Shown: positions 23,244 to 37,520 of the stretch, piece after piece
Layout: each line of letters opens with the position of its first letter
Numbering within the stretch: the first letter of the stretch is position 1
DNA from: Mercurialis annua
Lineage: Eukaryota; Streptophyta; Magnoliopsida; Malpighiales; Euphorbiaceae
NCBI RefSeq assembly: GCF_937616625.2
Contig: NC_065575.1
Coordinates: 27,961,001 to 28,025,000 of the forward strand
Direction of reading: 5' to 3'
DNA length: 64,000 nucleotides
Made by a program: the position numbers and the translations under genes
The notes under the pieces: generated by a model
What the model was told of the DNA's origin: nothing
Seen by the model: only the letters and a program-made list of their open reading frames with translations
The model's database searches: none

Positions 23244-24437
23244 ACGTTTGGCTTCAATCGCAAAAAAGGTGAAACGTTTGGATTTGTTTCGTGACGTTTG
23301 TAAACGTTTGGCTTAAATCGCTAAAATGGGGAAACGTTTGGATTTCTTTCGTAACGTTTGTAAACATTTGGATTTGTTTCGTAACATTTGTAAACGTTTG
23401 GTTTTGTTGCGTAACATTTGTAAACGTTTGGCTTAAATTGCTAAAAAGGTGAAATGTTTGGATTTGTTTCGTAACGTTTGTAAACGTTCGGCTTAAATCG
23501 CTAAAAAGGTGACATGTTTGATTTTGTTTCGTAACGTTTATAAACGTTCGGATTAAATCTCTAAAAGGAGGCACGTTTGGTTTTGTTTTGTAACGTTTGT
23601 AAACGTTCGGCTTAATTCGCTAAAAAGGTGAAACGTTTGGATTCGTTTTGTAACGTTTTAAACGTTTCGCTTAAATCGCTAAAATTGGGAAACGTTTGGA
23701 TTCGTTTCGTAACGTTTGTAAATGTTTGGCTTAAATTACTAAAAACTTGAAACGCTTAGATTTGTTTCATAACGTTTGTAAACGTTTGGCTTAAATCGCT
23801 AAAAAGGTGAAACGTTTGCTATTGTTTGTAACGTTTGTAAATGATTGGCTTAAATCGCTAAAAAGTTGAAACATTTGTATTTTTTGTAACGTTTGTAAAC
23901 GTTTGGCTTAAATCGCTAAAAAGGTAAAACGTTTAAATTTGTTTCGTAATGTTTGTAAACGTTTGGCTTAAATCGCTAAAAAGGTGAAACGCTTGGATTT
24001 GTTTAGTAACTTTTGTAAACGTTTTGTTTTGTTTCGTAACATTTTGCTTAAATTGCTAAAAAGGTGAAACGTTTGGATTTGTTTCGTAACGTTTGTAAAC
24101 GTTCAGCTTACTCGCTTAAAATGTGTTTGTTTTTGTTTCGTAACATTTGTAAACGTTTGGCTTAAATCGCTAAAAAGGTGAAACGTTTGGTTTTGTTTTA
24201 TAACCTTTGTAAACGTTTGGCTTAAATTGCTAAAAAGGTGAAACGTTTGGTTTTGTTTTGTAACGTTTTGTAAACTTTTGGCTTAAATCGCTACAAAGGT
24301 GAAACGTTTGGTTTTGTTTCACAACGTTTGTAAACGTTCGGCTTAAATCGCTAAAAATGAGAATAGTTTGTTTTTGTTCCGTAGCGTTTGTAAACATTTG
24401 GCTTAAATCGCTAAAAAGGTGAAACATTTGGATTTGT

Positions 24438-24563
24438 TTCGTAACGTTTGTAAACGTTTGACTTAAATCGCTAAAAAGGTGAAACGTTTACAAACGTTAC
24501 GAAACAAATCCAAACGTTTCACCTTTTTAGCGATTTAAGTCAAACGTTTACAAACGTTACGAA
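24438..24563. repeat. Strand-switch junction: inverted repeat with 52-bp perfect arms
   Basis: The left arm 24438-24489 and right arm 24512-24563 are exact inverses. They share the uncommon variant GACTTAAATCG / CGATTTAAGTC, where most monomers have GGCTTAAATCG. The 22-nt spacer 24490-24511 reads ACAAACGTTACGAAACAAATCC and is already reverse-orientation monomer. The orientation change therefore lies at the palindromic AAACGTTT of 24482-24489. All monomers left of it are forward and all right of it are reverse. Confidence 0.95.
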
Positions 24564-27500
24564 TAAAATAAAAACGTTTCACCTTTTTCAGCGATTTAAA
24601 CAAAATGTTTACAAACGTTACGAAACAAATCCAAACATTTCACCTTTTCAGCGATTTAAGCTAATCGTTTACGAACGTTACGAAACAAATCCAACGTTTC
24701 ACCTTTTTTGCTATATAAGCTAAACGTTTACAAACATTAGGAAATAAATCCAACGTTTCACCTTTTTAGCCATTTAAACTAAACGTTTACGAAACAAATC
24801 CAAACGTTTCCCCATTTTATCGATTTAAGATAAACATTTATAAACGGTACGAAACAAAACCAAACGTTTCACCGTTTTAAGATATAAGCCTAACGTTTAC
24901 AAACGTTACGAAACAAAGCCAAACGTTTATACACGTTACGAAACAAATCCTAACGTTTCCCCTTTTTAGCGATTGAAGCCAAACGTTTACAAACATTACG
25001 AAACAAATCTAAACGATTCACCTTTTTAGCGATTGAAGGCAAACATTTATAAACGTTACAAAACAAAACCAAACGTTTCATCTTTTTAGCAATTTCAGCC
25101 AAACGTTTACAAACGTTATGAAACAAATCCAAGCGTTTCACCTTTTTAGCGATTTAAACCAAACGTTTACAAAAGTTAGGAAATAAATCCAAACGTTTCG
25201 CCTTTTTAGCGATTTAAGCCAAACATTTACAAACGTTAAGGAACAAAAACAAACGTTTCCCCTTTTTAGCGGTTTAAGCCAAACGTTTACAAACGTTACG
25301 AAAGAAATCCAAACGTTTCACCTTTTTAGCGATTTAAACAAAACGTTTACAAACGTTACAAATTAAAACCAAACGTTTCACCTTTTTAGCAATTTAAGCC
25401 AAACGTTTACAAAGGTTATGAAACAAAACCAAATGTTTCACCTTTTTAGTGATTGAAGCCAAACGTTTACAAACGTTACAGAACAAATACCGTTCCACAT
25501 TTTTTGCGATTTAAGCAAAACGTTTACAAAAGCTACGAGACAAATCCAAACGGTCACCTTTTTAGCGATTTAAGCCAGACGTTTACAAACGTTACGAATC
25601 AAATCAAAACATTTCACCTTTTTAGCAATTTAAACCAAACGTTTACAAATGTTACAAAACAAATCCAAACGTTCCACCCTTTTAGCGATTTAAGCCAAAC
25701 GTTTACAAATGTTACGAAACAAATCTAAACGTTTCCCCTTTTTAGCGATTTAAGCCAAACGTTTACGAACGTTACGAAACAAATCCAAACGTTTCACCTT
25801 TTTAGCGATTTAAGCCAAACTTTTACAAACCTTACGAAACAAATCCAAACGTTTCCCCTTTTTAGCCATTTAAGCCAAACGTTTACAAAGGTCATGAAAT
25901 AAAACCAAACGTTTCACCTTTTTAGCGATTTAAACCAAATGTATACAAATGTTACGGAACAAAAACAAACGTTTCACATTTTTAGCAATTTAAGTCGAAC
26001 TTTTACAAACGTTACGAAAAAAAACCAAACGTTTCACCTTGTTAGCGATTTAAGCGCAACGTTTACAAACATTACAAAAAAATCCAAACGTTTTGGCTTT
26101 TTAGCTATTTAAGCCAAACGTTTACAAACTTTGCGAAACAAAGACAAATGCTTACAAACGTTACGAAACAAATCCAAGCGTTTCACCTTTTTAGCAATTT
26201 ATGCCGAACGTTTACAGACGTTACGAAACCCAACCGAACGTTTCCCCTTTTAGAAATTTAAGCAAAACGTTTACAAACGTTAAGAAACTAATCCCAGCGT
26301 TTCACCTTTTTAGCAATTTAAGTCAAACGTTTATAAACGTTACGGAACAAAACCGAACGTTACACCTTTTTAGCGATTTAGCCAAATACACGTTACGAAA
26401 CAAATCCAAACGTTTTAACTTTTTGGCGATTTAAGCCAAACGTTTACAAAGGTTACGAAACTAATCCAAAAGATTCACCTTTTTAGAAATTTATGCCAAA
26501 CGTTTACAAAGGTTACGAAACAAATCCAAAAGATTCACCTTTTTAGCAATTTAAGCCAAAGGTTTACAAACGTTACGAAAAAATCCAAACGTTTACAAAC
26601 ATTACGAAAAAATCCAAACGTTTCGCCTTTTTAGCGATTTAAGCCAAACGTTTACAAACGTTACGGAACAAAAACAAACGTTTCCCCATTTTAGCGATTT
26701 AAGCCAAATGTTTACAAACTTTACGAAACAAAACCAAACGTTTACAAACGTTTTGAAACAAATCAAAACGTTTCACCTTTTAGTGATTGAAGCCAAACGT
26801 ATACAAACGTTACAGAACAAATCCAAACGTTCCACATTTTTAGCGATTTAAGCCAAACGTTTACAAACGCTACGAAACAAAACGAAACGTGTCACCTTTT
26901 TAGCGATTTAAGCCAAACGTTTAAAACGTTACGAAACAAATCCAAACGTTTACCAACGTTGCGAAACAAAGCTAAATGCTTAAAAACTTTACAAAACAAA
27001 TCCAAACGTTTCCTCATTTTAGCGATTTAAGTCAAACGTTTACAAACTTTACGAAAGAAAACCAAACATTTACAAACGTTTTCAAACAAATCCAAACGTT
27101 TCCCCTTTTTAGTGATTGAAGCCAAACGTTTACAAATGTTACAGAACAAATCCAAACGTTCCACATTTTTAGCGATTTAAGCAAAATGTTTACAAACGCT
27201 ACGAAACAAATCCAAACGTTTCACCTTTTTAGCGATTTAAGCCAAACGTTTAAAACATTACGAAACAAATCCAAACGTTTCACATATTAAGCAATTTAAA
27301 CCAAACGTTTACCAACGTTGCGAAACAAAGCCAAATGCTTACAAACGTTACGAAACAAATCGAAACGTTTCCCTATTTTAGCGATTTAAGCCAAACGTTT
27401 ACAAACTTTACGAAACATAACCAAACGTTTACAAACGTTTTGAAACAAATCCAAATGTTTCACATTTTTAGTGATTGAAGCCAAACGTTTACAAACGTTA

Positions 27501-30500
27501 CAGAACAAATCCAAACGTTCCATATTTTTAGCGATTTAAGCCAAACGTTTACAAACGCTACGAAACAAATCCAAACGTGTCACCTTTTTAGCGATATAAG
27601 CCAAACGTTTAAAACGTTACGAAACAAATCCAAACGTTTCACATATTAAGCGATTTAAACCAAACGCTTACCAACGTTGCGAAACAAAACCAAATGCTTA
27701 CAAACTTTACGAAACAAATCCAAGCGTTTCACCTTTTTAGCAATTTATGTCAAATGTTTACAGACGTTACGAAACCAAACCGAACGTTTCACCTTTTTAG
27801 CAATTTAAGCAAAACGTTTAAAAACGTTACGAAACAAATCCCAGCGTTTCACCTTTTTAGCAATTTAAGCCAATCATTTATAAACGTTACGGAACAAAAC
27901 CAAAAGTTTTACAATTTTAGCGATTTAGCCAAAGGTTTATACACGTTACGAAACAAATCTAAATGTTTCCCTATTTTAGCGATTTAAGCCAAACGTTTAC
28001 AAAATTTACGAAACAAAACCAAACGTTTACAAACGTATTGAAACAAATCCAAATGTTTCACCTTTTTAATGATTGAAGCCAAAGGTTTACAAAAGTTACA
28101 TAACAAATCCAAATGTTCCACATTTTTAGCGATTTAAGCCAAACGTTTACAAACGCTACGAAACAAATCCAAACGTGTCACCTTTTTAGCGATTTAAGCC
28201 AAACGTTTACAAACGTTATGAATCAAATAAAAACGTTTCATCTTTTTAGTGTTTTCAACCAAATGTTTACAAACGTTACGAAACAAATCTAAACATTTCA
28301 CCTTTTTAGCAATTTAAGCGAAACGTTTACGAACGTTACGAAACAAATCTAAACGTTTCACCTTTTTAGCCATTTAAACCAAACGTTTACGAAACAAATC
28401 CAAACGTTTTCCCATTTTAGCGATTTAAAATAAACATTTATAAACGTTACGAAACAAAACCAAACGTTTCACCTTTTTAACGATTTAAGCCTAACGTTTA
28501 CAAACGTTACGAAATCTAAACGCTACGAAACAAAGCCAAACGTTTATAAACGTTACGAAACTAATCCAAACGTTTCACCTTTTTAGCGATTGAAGCCAAA
28601 TGTTTACAAACGTTACGAAAAAAATCCAAACGTTTCGCCTTTTTAGCGATTTAAGCCAAACGTTTACAAACACTAAGGAACAAAAACAAATGTTTCCCCT
28701 TTTTAGAGATTTAGGCCAAACGTTTACAAACGTTACTAAATAAATCCAAACGTTTCACCTTTTTAGCGATTTAAACCAAAAGTTTACAAACGTTACAAAT
28801 TAAAACCAAACTTTTCACCTTTTTAGCAATTTAAGCCAAACGTTTACAAAGGTTATGAAATAAAACCAAATGTTTCACCTTTTAAGCGATTTAAGCCAAA
28901 CGTTTACAAACATTATGAAACAAATCCAAACGTTTCTCCATTTTAGCGATTTAAGCCAAACGTTTACAAACTTTACGAAACAAAACCAAACGTTTAAAAA
29001 CATTTTGAGATAAATCCAAACGTTTCACCTTTTTAGTGATTGAAGCCAAACATTTACAAACGTTACAGAACAAATCCAAACGTTCCACATTTTTAGCGAT
29101 CTAAGCCAAACGTTTACAAATGCTACGAAACAAATCCAAACGTGTCACCTTTGTAGCGATTTAAGCCAAACGTTTAAAAACTTTACGAAACAAATCCAAA
29201 CGTGTCCCCTTTTTAGCAATTTAAGCCAAACGATTATAAACGTTACGAAACAAATGCAAAGGTTTCACCTTATTAGCGATTTAAGCCAAACGTTTACAAA
29301 AGTTACGAATCAAATAAAAACGTTTCACCTTTTTAGCGATTTAAAATCAAACGTTTACAAACGTTACGAAACAAATCCAAACGTTTCACCTTTTTAGCAA
29401 TTTATGCCAAACGTTTACGAACGTTACAAAACAAATACAAACGTTTCACCTTTTTAGTGATTTAAGCCAAATGTTTACAAACCTTACGAAACAAATCCAA
29501 ACGTTTCACCTTTTTAGCCATTTAAGCCAAACGTTTACAAAGGTCATGAAACAAAACCAAACGTTTCACCTTTTTAGCGATTTAAACCAAATGTTTACAA
29601 ATGTTACGAAACAAAAACAAACGTTTCAAATTTTTAGCAATTTAAACCGAACGTTCACAAACGTTTCGAAAAAAAAACCAAACGTTTCTCCTTGTTAGCG
29701 ATTTAAGCGCAACGTTTACAAACGTTATGAAATAGCACCAAACGTTTAAAACGTTACGAAACAAATCCAGACGTTTCATATGTTTAGCGATTTGAACCAA
29801 AGGTTTATCAACGTTGTGAAACAAAGCCAAATGCTTACAAACGTTACGAAACAAATCCAAGCGATTTATGCCAAACGTTTACAGACGTTACGAAACCAAA
29901 CCGAACGTTTCACCTTTTATAGCAATTACAAACATTACGAAACAAATCCCAGCGTTTCACCTTTTTAGCAATTTAAGCCAAATGTTTATAAACATTACGG
30001 AACAAAACCAAATGTTTCACATTTTTAGTGATTTAGCAAAAGGTCTATACACGATACGAAATAAATCCAAACGTTTCAGCTTTTTAGCGATTTAAGCCAA
30101 ACGTTTACAAAGGTTACGAAACAAATCCAAACAATTCACCTTTTTAGCAATTTAAGCCAAACGTTTACAAACGTTACGAAACAAATCCAAACGTTTCCCC
30201 TTTTTACAAATTTAAGCCAAACGTTTACAAACATTACGAATCAAATCCAAACGTTTCACATTTTTAGCGATTTAAGCCAAACGTTTACAAACGTTACGAA
30301 AAAAATCCACCCGTTTCGCCGTTTTCGGGGTTTAAGCCAAACGTTTACAAACGTTACGGAACAAAAACAAACGTTACCCCTTTTTAGCAATTTTAGCCAA
30401 ATGTTTACAAAATTTACGAAACAAAACCAAACGTTTACAAACATTTTGAGACAAATCCAAACGTTTCACCTTTTTAGTGATTGAAGCCAAACGTAATAAT

Positions 30501-33500
30501 TGTCACAGAATAAATCCAAACGTTCCACACTTTTAGCGATTTAAGCGAAATGTTTAAAAACGCTACGAAACAAATCCAAACATGTCACCTTTTTAGCGAT
30601 TTAAGCCAAACGTTTACAAACGTTACGAAACAAATCCAAATGTGTCCCATTTTTAGCGATTTAAGGCAAACGATTACAAACGTTACAAAACAAATGCAAA
30701 GGTTTTACCTTTTTAGCGATTTCAGCCAATCGTTACGAATCAAATGAAAACTTTTCACCTTTTTAGAGAGTTAAACCAAACATTTACGAATGTTACGAAA
30801 CAAATCCAAACGTTTCACCTGTTTAGCGATTTAAGCCAAACGTTTACGAACGTTACAAAACAAATCTGTTTCACCTTTTTAGCGATTTAAGCCAAACATT
30901 TACAAACCTTACGAAACAAATCCAAACGTTTCATCTTTTTAGCCAATTAAGCCAAACGTTTACAAATGTTACGAAACAAATCCAAACGTTTCCCATTTTA
31001 GCGATTTAAGATAAACATTTATAAACTTTACGAAACAAAACCAAATGTTTCACCTTTTTAGCGATTTAAGCCTAACGTTTACAAAAGTTACGAAACAAAT
31101 CCAAACGTTACGAAACAAAACCAAACGTTTACAAAGGTTATGAAACAAATGCAAACGTTTAACCTTTTTAGCGATTGAAGCCAAACGTTTTGAAACGTTA
31201 CGAAACAAATCCAAACGTTTCACCTTTCTAGCGATAGAAGGCAAACGTTTATAAACGTTACACAACAAAACCAAACGGTTCCCCTTTTTAGCAATTTCAG
31301 CCAAACGTTTAAAAACGTTACGAAACAAATCCAAACGTTTCACTTTTTTAGCAATCTAAGCCAAATATTTACAAACGTTACGAAACAAATCCTTTTTTAG
31401 CAATTTAAGCCAAACGTTTACAAACGTTACGAAAAAAATCCAAACGTTTCCCCTTTTTAGCGATATAAGCCAAACGTTTACAAACGTTACGAAACAAATC
31501 CAAGCGTTTCACCTTTTTAGCAATTTAAGCCAAACGTTTACAAACGTTACGAAACAAATCCAAACGTTTCACATTTTTAGCGATTTAAGCCAAAAGTTTA
31601 CAAACGTTACGAAACAAATCCAAATATTTTCCCATTTTGGCGGTTTAAGCAAAAAGTTTACAAACGTTATGAAACAAATACAAACGTTTCACCTTTTTAG
31701 CGATTTAAGCCACACGTTTACAAATGTTACGAAACAAATCCATGCGTTTCACATTTTTAGCGCTTTAAGCCAAACATTTACAAACGTTACGAAATAAAAC
31801 GAAACGTTTAAAACGTTACGAAACAAATCCAAACGTTTTACCTTTTTAGCGATTTATGCCAAACGTTTACAAACGTCACGAAACAAATCCAAATGTTTCC
31901 CCTTTTTAGCGATTTAAGCCAAACGTTTACAATCGTCACGAAACAAATCCAAATGTTTCCCCTTTTTAGCGATTTAAGCCAAACGTTTACAAACGTTACG
32001 AAATAAATCCAAATGTTTCCCCTTTTTAGCGATTTAAGACAAACGATTACATACGTTACGAAACAAATGCAAATGTTTCCCCTTTTTAGTGATTTAAGCC
32101 AAACGTTTACAAACGTTTCAAATCAAATCAAAACGTTTCACCTTTTTAGCAATTTAAACCAAACGTTTACAAATATTACGAAACAAATCAAAACGTTTCA
32201 CCTTTTTAGCAATTTAAGCCAAACGTTTACGAATGTTATGAAACAAATCCCAACGTTTCACCTTTTTAGGGATTTAAGCCAAACGTTTACAAACCTTACG
32301 AAACAAATCCAAACGTTTCCTCTTTTTATCCATTTAACCTAAACGTTTACAAATGTTACGAAACAAATCCAAACGTTTCCCCATTTTAACGATTTAAGAT
32401 AAACTTATAAACGTTATGAAACAAAACCAACCTTTCACCTTTTTAGCGTTTTAAGCCTAACGTTTACAAATGTTACGAAACAAATCCTAACGTTACAAAA
32501 CAAAGCCAAACGTTTACAAAGGTTATGAAACAAATGCAAACGTTTCGCCTTTTTAGCGATTGAAGCCAAACGTTTACAAACGTTATGAAACAAATCGAAA
32601 CGTTTCACCTTTTTAGCGATTAAAGGCAATCGTATATAAACGTTACAAAACAAAACCAAACGTTTCACTTTTTTAGCAATTTGAGGCAAACGTTTACGAA
32701 CGTTACGAAACAAATCCAAATGTTTCACCTTTTTAGCAATTTAAGCCAAACGTTTACAAACGTTACGAAACAAATCTAAACGTTTCCCCTTTTTAGGAAT
32801 TTAAGCCAAACGTTTACAAACGTTATGAAAAAATTCCAAACGTTTCCTCTTTTTAGCGATATAAGCCAAACGTCTACAAACGTTACGAAACAAATCCAAG
32901 CGTTTCCGCTTTTTAGCAATATAAGCCAAACGTTTACAAACGTTACGAAACAAATCCAAACGTTTCACCTTTTTAGCGATTTAAGCCAAACGTTTACAAA
33001 CGTTACGAAACAAATCCAAATATTTTCCCATTTTGGTGGTTTAAGCAAAATGTTTACAAACGTTACGAAACAAATACAACCATTTCACCTTTTTAGCGAT
33101 TTGAGCCACACGTTAACAAATGTTACGAAAAAAATCCATGCGTTTCACCTTTCTAGCGGTTTAAGCCAAACGTTTACAAACATTACGAAACAAAAAGAAA
33201 CGTTTAAAACGTTACGAAACAAATCCAAACGTTTTACCTTTTTAGCGATTTATGCCAAACGTTTACAAACGTTTCCACGTTTTAGCGATTTAAGCCACAC
33301 GTTTACAAACGTTACGAAACAAATCCAAACGTTTCACCTTTTTAGCAATTTAAGCCAAATGTTTAAAATGTTACGAAACAAATCCAAACGTTTCACATAT
33401 TTAGTGATTTAAGTTAAACGTTACGAAACAAATCCAAACGTTTCACCTTTTTAGAAATTTAAGCCAAACGTTCAAAAACTTTACGGAACAAAACCAAACA

Positions 33501-36500
33501 TTTCACATTTTTAGCGATTTAAGCCAAAGGTTTATAAACGTTACGAAATAAATTCAAACGTTTCTCCTTTTTAGCGATTTAAGCCAAACGTTTACAAAGG
33601 TTATGAAACAAATCCAAACGATTAACCTTTTATGTAAATTAAACAAAATTTTTACAAACGTTACGAAACATATCCAACCGTTTAACCTTTTTAGCGATTT
33701 AAGCCAAACGTTTACAAACGCTATGAAACGATTCCAAACGTTTCACCTTTTTAGCGATTTAAGCCAAATGTTTAAAAACTTACGGAACAAAAACAAACGT
33801 TTTACCTTTTTAGCGATTTAAGAAAAACGTTTACAAACGTTACGAAACAGATCCAAACGTTTCACCTTTTTAGCAATTTAAGCCAAACGTTTACAAATGT
33901 TACAAAACAAAACCAAATGTTTCACATTTTTAGAAATATAAGCCAAACGTTTACAAAGGTTATGAAACAAAACCAAACGTTCCATCTCTTAAGCGATTTA
34001 AGCCAAACGTTTACAAACATCACAAAACAAAACCAAACTTTCACATTTTTATCGATTTAAGTCGAACGTTTACAAACGTAACGAAACAAATCTAAACGTT
34101 TCCCCTTTTTAGCGATTTAAGCCAAACGTTTACAAATCTTACGAAACAAAATCAAACATTTACAAACGTTACAGAATAAATCCAAATGTTTCACCTTTTT
34201 AGTGATTGAAGCCAAAAGTTTACAAACGTTACGGATCAAATCCAAACATTCCACATTTTTAGCGATTAAGCCAAACGTTTACAGACGCTATGAAACAAAT
34301 CCAAACGTGTCACCTTTTTAGCAATTTTAAGCCGAACGTTTCAAACGTTACGAAACAAACCCAAACGTGTCACCCTTTTAGGGAGTTAAGCCAAACGTTT
34401 ACAAATGATATGAAACAAATCCAAAGGTTTCACCTTTTTAGTGATTTAAGCCAAACGTTTACAAACGTTACGAATAAAATCAAAACGTTTCACCTTTTTA
34501 GCGATTTAAACCAAACGTTTACAAACGTTACGAAACAAATCCAAACGTTTTATCTTTTTAGCGATTTAAGCCAAACGTTTACGAACGTTAAGAAACAAAT
34601 CCAAGCGTTTCACATTTTTAACAATTTAAACCATATGTTTACTAACGTTACGAAACAAATCCAAACGTTTCCTCTTTTTATCCATTTAAGCCAAACGTTT
34701 ACAAATGTTACGACACAAATCCAAACGTTTCCCCATTATAGTGATTTAAGATAAACATTTATAAACGTTACGAAAGAAAACCAAACGTTCGACCTTTTTA
34801 GCGATTTAAGCCTAACGTTTACAAACGTTACGAAACAAATCCAAACGTTACGAAACATCCAAACATTTACAAAAATTATGAAACATATCCAAACGTTTCA
34901 GCTTTTTAGCGATTGAAGCCAAACTTTACAAACATTACGAAACAAATCCAAACGTTTCACCTTTTTAGCGATTCAAGGAAAACGTTTATAAACCTTACAA
35001 AACAAAACCAAACATTTCCCCTTTTTAACAATTCCAGCCAAACATTTACAAACGTTACAAAACAAATCTAAACGTTTCACCATTTTTAGCAATTTAAGCC
35101 AAACGTTTGCAAACGTTACAAAACAAATCCAAACGTTTCCCCTTTTTAGCAATTTCAGCCAAACGTTTACAAACGTTTCGAAACAAATCCAAACGTTTCA
35201 CCTTTTTAGCGATTTAAGCCAAACGTTTACAAACGCTACAAAACAAATCCAAAAGTTTCCCCATTTTGGCGGTTTAAGCAAAACGTTTACAAACGTTACA
35301 AAACAAATACAAACGTTTCACCTTTTTAGCGATTTAAGCCACACAAACACAAATGTTACGAAACAAATCCATGCATTTCACCTTTTTAGCGATTTAAGCC
35401 AAACGTTTAAAAACGTTACGAAACAAACGTTTAAAACGTTACGAAACAAATCCAAACGTTTCCCCTTTTTAGCAATTTATGCTAAACATTTAGAAACGTT
35501 ATGAAACAAATCCAAACGTTTCACCTTTTTAGCGATTTAAGCCAAACGTTTACAAACGTTACGAAACAAATCCAAACGTTTCATATTTTTAGCGATTTAA
35601 GTCAAACGTTTACAAACGTTACGAAGCAAATCCAAGCGTTTCATCTTTTTAGCAATTTAAGCCAAACGTTTACAAACTTTACGGAACAAATCCAAGCCTT
35701 TCACATTTTTAGCGATTTAAACCAAAGGTTTATAAAATTTACGAAACAAATGCTAATGTTTCACCTTTTTAGCAATTTTAGCCAAACATTTACAAAGGTT
35801 ACGAAACAAATCCAAACGATTAACCTATTTAGCAATTTAAGCCAAAAATTTACAAACGTTACGAAACAAATCCAAACGATTCACCTTTTTAGCAATTTAA
35901 GCCAAACGTTACGAAACAAATCCAAATGTTTCGTCTTTTTAGCGATTTAAGACAAACGCTTACAAACGTTACGGAACAAACACAAATGTTTCCCATTTAT
36001 AACGAATTAAGCCAAACGTTTACAAACGTTAAGAAACAAATTCAAACGTTTCACCTTTTTAGCGATTTAAGCCAAACGTTTACAAACGTTACAAATTAAA
36101 ACCAAATGTTTCGCCTTTTTAGCAATATAAGCCAACCGTTTACAAAGGTTATGAAACAAAACCAAATGTTTCACCTCTTAACGGATTTAAGACAAACGTT
36201 TACAAACATTACGAAACAAATCCAAACGTTTCCCCATTTTCGCGATTTAAGCTAAACGTTTACAAACTTTACGAAACAAAACCAGACGTTTACAAACGTT
36301 TTGAAACAAATCCAAACGTTTCACCTTTTTAGCGATTGAACCAAACGTTTACAAACGTTACAGAACAAATACAAACGTTTCACATTTTTAGCGATTTAAG
36401 CCAAACGTTTGCAAACGCTACGAAACAAATCCAAACGTGTCACCTTTTTAGCGATTTAAGCCAAACGTTTACAAAGTTTACGAAACAAATCCAAACCTGC

Positions 36501-37142
36501 CCCCTTTTTAGCGATTTAAGCCAAACGTTTACAAACGTTACGAAACAAATGCAAAGGTTTCACCTTTTTAGCGATTTAAGTCAAACGTTTACAAACGTTA
36601 CGAATAAAATAAAAATGTTTCACCTTTTTAGCGATTTAAACCAAATGTTTACAAACATTACGAAACAAATCCAAATATTTCACCTTTTTAGCGATTTAAG
36701 CTAAACTTCTACGAACGTTACGAAACAAATCCAAACGTTTCACCTTTTTAGCTATATAAGCTAAACGTTTACAAACATTACGAAACAAATCCAAACGTTT
36801 CACCTTTTTAGTCATTTAAACTAAACGTTTACGAAACAAATCCAAACGTTTCCCCATTTTAGCGATTTAAGATAAACATTATAAACAGTACGAAACAAAA
36901 CAAAACGTTTCACCGTTTTAATGATATAAGCCTAACGTTTACAAACGTTACGAAATCAAAATGTTACAAAACAAAGCCAAACGTTTATACACGTTACGAA
37001 ACAAATCTAAACGTTTCACCTTTTTAGCGATTGAAGCCAAACGTTTACAAACGTTACGAGACAAATCCAAACGATTCACCTTTTTAGCGATTAAAGGCAA
37101 ACGTTCATAAACGTTACAAAACAAAACCAAACGTTTCACCTT

Positions 37143-37520
37143 TTTAGCAATTTCAGCCAAATGTTTACAAACGTTATGAAACAAATCCAAACATTTCACC
37201 TTTTTAGCGATTTAAGCCAAACGTTTACAAACGTTACGAAATAAATCCAAACGTTTCTCCCTTTTAGCGATTTAATCCAAACGTTTACAAACGTTAAGGA
37301 ACAAAAACAAACGCTACGAAACAAATCCAAACGTGTCACCTTTTTAGTGATTGAAGCCAAACGTTTACAAACGTTATAGAAAAAATCCATTGTTCCACAT
37401 TTTTAGCGATTTAAGTCAAACGTTTACAAACGCTACGAAATAAATCCAAACGTATCACCTTTTTAGCGAATTAAGCCAAACGTTTACAAACTTATGAAAC
37501 AAATGCAAAGGTTTCACCTT
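37143..37520 (-). repeat. 378-bp tandem duplication, copy 1
   Basis: This 378-bp segment, about 6.3 monomers, is repeated immediately at 37521-37898. It starts TTTAGCAATTTCAGCCAAAT and ends AAAGGTTTCACCTT. The only change I notice is AATCCATTG against AATCTATTG. The non-integer number of monomers implies a junction inside a monomer, in the common CACCTTTTTAGC stretch. Confidence 0.93.

Larger units (their letters stand above)
19395..24489 (+). repeat. 60-bp tandem satellite, forward-arm block 2
   Basis: About 85 monomers in the same orientation as 1-17486, continuing the array interrupted by the CACTA element. It contains two late copies of the anchor variant (near 22016 and 22873), three micro-inversion markers (19407, 20695, 22288) and a short 29-bp sub-array at 23128. 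No gene is seen. It ends exactly at the strand switch. Confidence 0.96.

Noticed and set aside
32825..33412. 195-codon repetitive open frame (also 149-154 codons at 34290 and 35501)
   Set aside because: Same artefact of the 60-bp period; no domain, no start context, broken by ordinary monomer indels.
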